From: JBPOHE01 sp052035915
GTDB taxonomy: Bacteria > Pseudomonadota > Gammaproteobacteria > Chromatiales > Chromatiaceae
Length of the DNA stretch: 23,552 bases
Direction: 5' to 3'
NCBI GenBank assembly: GCA_052035915.1
Contig: JBPOHE010000149.1
Location: forward strand, 1 to 23,552
Positions 22,958 to 23,552 of this stretch are shown here, in pieces (position 1 is the stretch's first letter; each line of letters starts with the position of its first letter). The position numbers were made by a program, and so were the translations under genes. The notes beneath the pieces were generated by a model. The model searched no databases. It worked only from the letters and a program-made list of their open reading frames with translations, and was not told where the DNA came from.

Positions 22958-23374
22958 GGTATTGGGATGTGTCGTTCAGGTTATGTTGGCAACGAATAGA
23001 GTGGTCCGCCTCAGCCTCAAGTCCGATGAGAAACCACGTCTTTTGTAGCGAAGAGTACAGGCTAGCCTGGGACGGGTAAATGAGCCATCCGGGGTCCGCA
23101 GTACAAAGCCACATCAGCGGGCAAAGGCAAAGTGTTACGGATAGGGCCGATGGCCCTTGTCCAGCCATGAGGTGTGGCGATGTCGGGCACGGCAGGCGCC
23201 TACCCGGCTCAGTCTGCCGGATGATCCGGCTTCCGGGCATTGGCCCCGAGCGGGCCTTTTTCGTTCTTCTAATGAGAACAATAGCCCGATATTAATAGGA
23301 TATTGTTCTCTAAAAAAGAACAGAGATCGCCGTTTTCAGCCGAGGCCCGGTCCTCGTAGATACTGTTATCCGAA
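22958..23374. other. Intergenic region between glutaminase and the IS110 remnant
   Basis: About 417 bp with no supported gene. It contains the glutaminase upstream region, a small hairpin (AGGGCC/GGCCCT, 23143-23157), a palindromic GCCGGAT-G-ATCCGGC (23216-23230), and repeat copy 4 (23233-23350). The transposase stop is 25 nt further right. Confidence 0.5.
23233..23350 (-). repeat. REPIN/MITE-like palindromic repeat, copy 4 (inverted)
   Basis: Arms at 23262-23282 and 23302-23322 flank a 19-nt AT-rich spacer. The left flank CCGGGCATTG equals the reverse complement of the right flank of copy 3, and the right flank GAGGCCCGG corresponds to the left flank of copy 1, so this copy lies in the opposite orientation. 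Total length is 118 bp, with the outer ends 29 and 28 nt from the arms, as in the other copies. Confidence 0.7.
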
Positions 23375-23552
23375 TCAAGCTCCATGAAGCGCTGGGTTGA
23401 AGGGTTGTCCCGATTTGAGCACACCAAAAGCGACATGGATGAGCTTTCGCATCATGGCGCCGATGATCACCATAGATGGTTTTCCGGCGGCGGCCAGACG
23501 ATCCCGGAACGCCTTGCCCCAGCCCGTTTTGGTGATCGTCACCATGGCCGGC
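23375..23552 (-). CDS. IS110-family transposase, C-terminal fragment (runs off the window)
   Basis: The reverse strand is open from the right edge to a TGA at 23375-23377, giving the last 58 residues. PAMVTITKTGWGKAFRDRL, then AAAGKPSMVIIGAMMRKLIH, then VAFGVLKSGQPFNPALH is the characteristic end of transposase_20/IS110-IS116 (IS1111-group) DEDD transposases, whose family ending is typically AAGKP...AVMRKLLH..YGVLKSG.PFDP. IS110 elements excise and insert through circular intermediates guided by a bridge RNA and often sit beside palindromic repeats. Only the 3' end is present, so whether the element is intact is unknown. Confidence 0.85.
   Translation of the reverse strand, partial: PAMVTITKTGWGKAFRDRLAAAGKPSMVIIGAMMRKLIHVAFGVLKSGQPFNPALHGA

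Overview
The window looks like chromosomal DNA of a GC-rich gammaproteobacterium that stores both polyhydroxyalkanoate and glycogen. A relative of purple sulfur bacteria (Chromatiales) or of a glycogen-accumulating Competibacter-type lineage would fit, but the sequence alone does not settle the genus. All functional calls come from motif and family recognition in the sequence; no database search was run.

Region by region: (1) 1-869 has no confident complete gene. It holds two adjacent copies of a ~117-bp palindromic repeat and a weak terminator-like hairpin. (2) 870-2552 is a class I PHA synthase (phaC), convergent with a PhoB-type response regulator (2627-3310, minus). A perfect 13-bp hairpin lies between them. 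(3) 3594-7260 is a run of minus-strand genes: an ankyrin lipoprotein, a protoporphyrinogen-oxidase-like flavoprotein, a small L7/L12-like repeat protein, a universal stress protein, and a secreted SNase-fold protein that seems to lack the nuclease catalytic residues. (4) 7617-14478 is a glycogen/alpha-glucan cluster: glgB on the minus strand, diverging from glgC, a GH57 glycosidase (start overlaps the glgC stop) and malQ. Together they cover ADP-glucose supply, branching, and glucan remodelling. (5) 14571-17010 holds housekeeping accA (fatty-acid synthesis) and tilS (tRNA-Ile lysidine synthase). (6) 17049-20414 is an accessory module: a 39-codon ORF followed 15 nt later by a 1076-residue DUF4062-NACHT-FGE/SUMF1 protein, a STAND-type architecture typical of conflict or signalling systems. 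Its C-terminus resembles a diversity-generating-retroelement variable region. (7) 20415-21109 is non-coding, with repeats including a perfect 28-bp palindrome. (8) 21110-22957 is a three-domain glutaminase-STAS-cyclic-nucleotide-binding fusion. (9) The right edge has another ~117-bp repeat copy beside the 3' end of an IS110-family transposase.

The least ordinary signals are the four-copy ~117-bp repeat built from paired inverted hairpins (REPIN/MITE-like), the DUF4062-NACHT-FGE gene with its small upstream ORF and VR-like tail, the glutaminase fusion, and the degenerate nuclease and repeat proteins in the minus-strand run. No rRNA, tRNA, CRISPR array or reverse transcriptase was seen.
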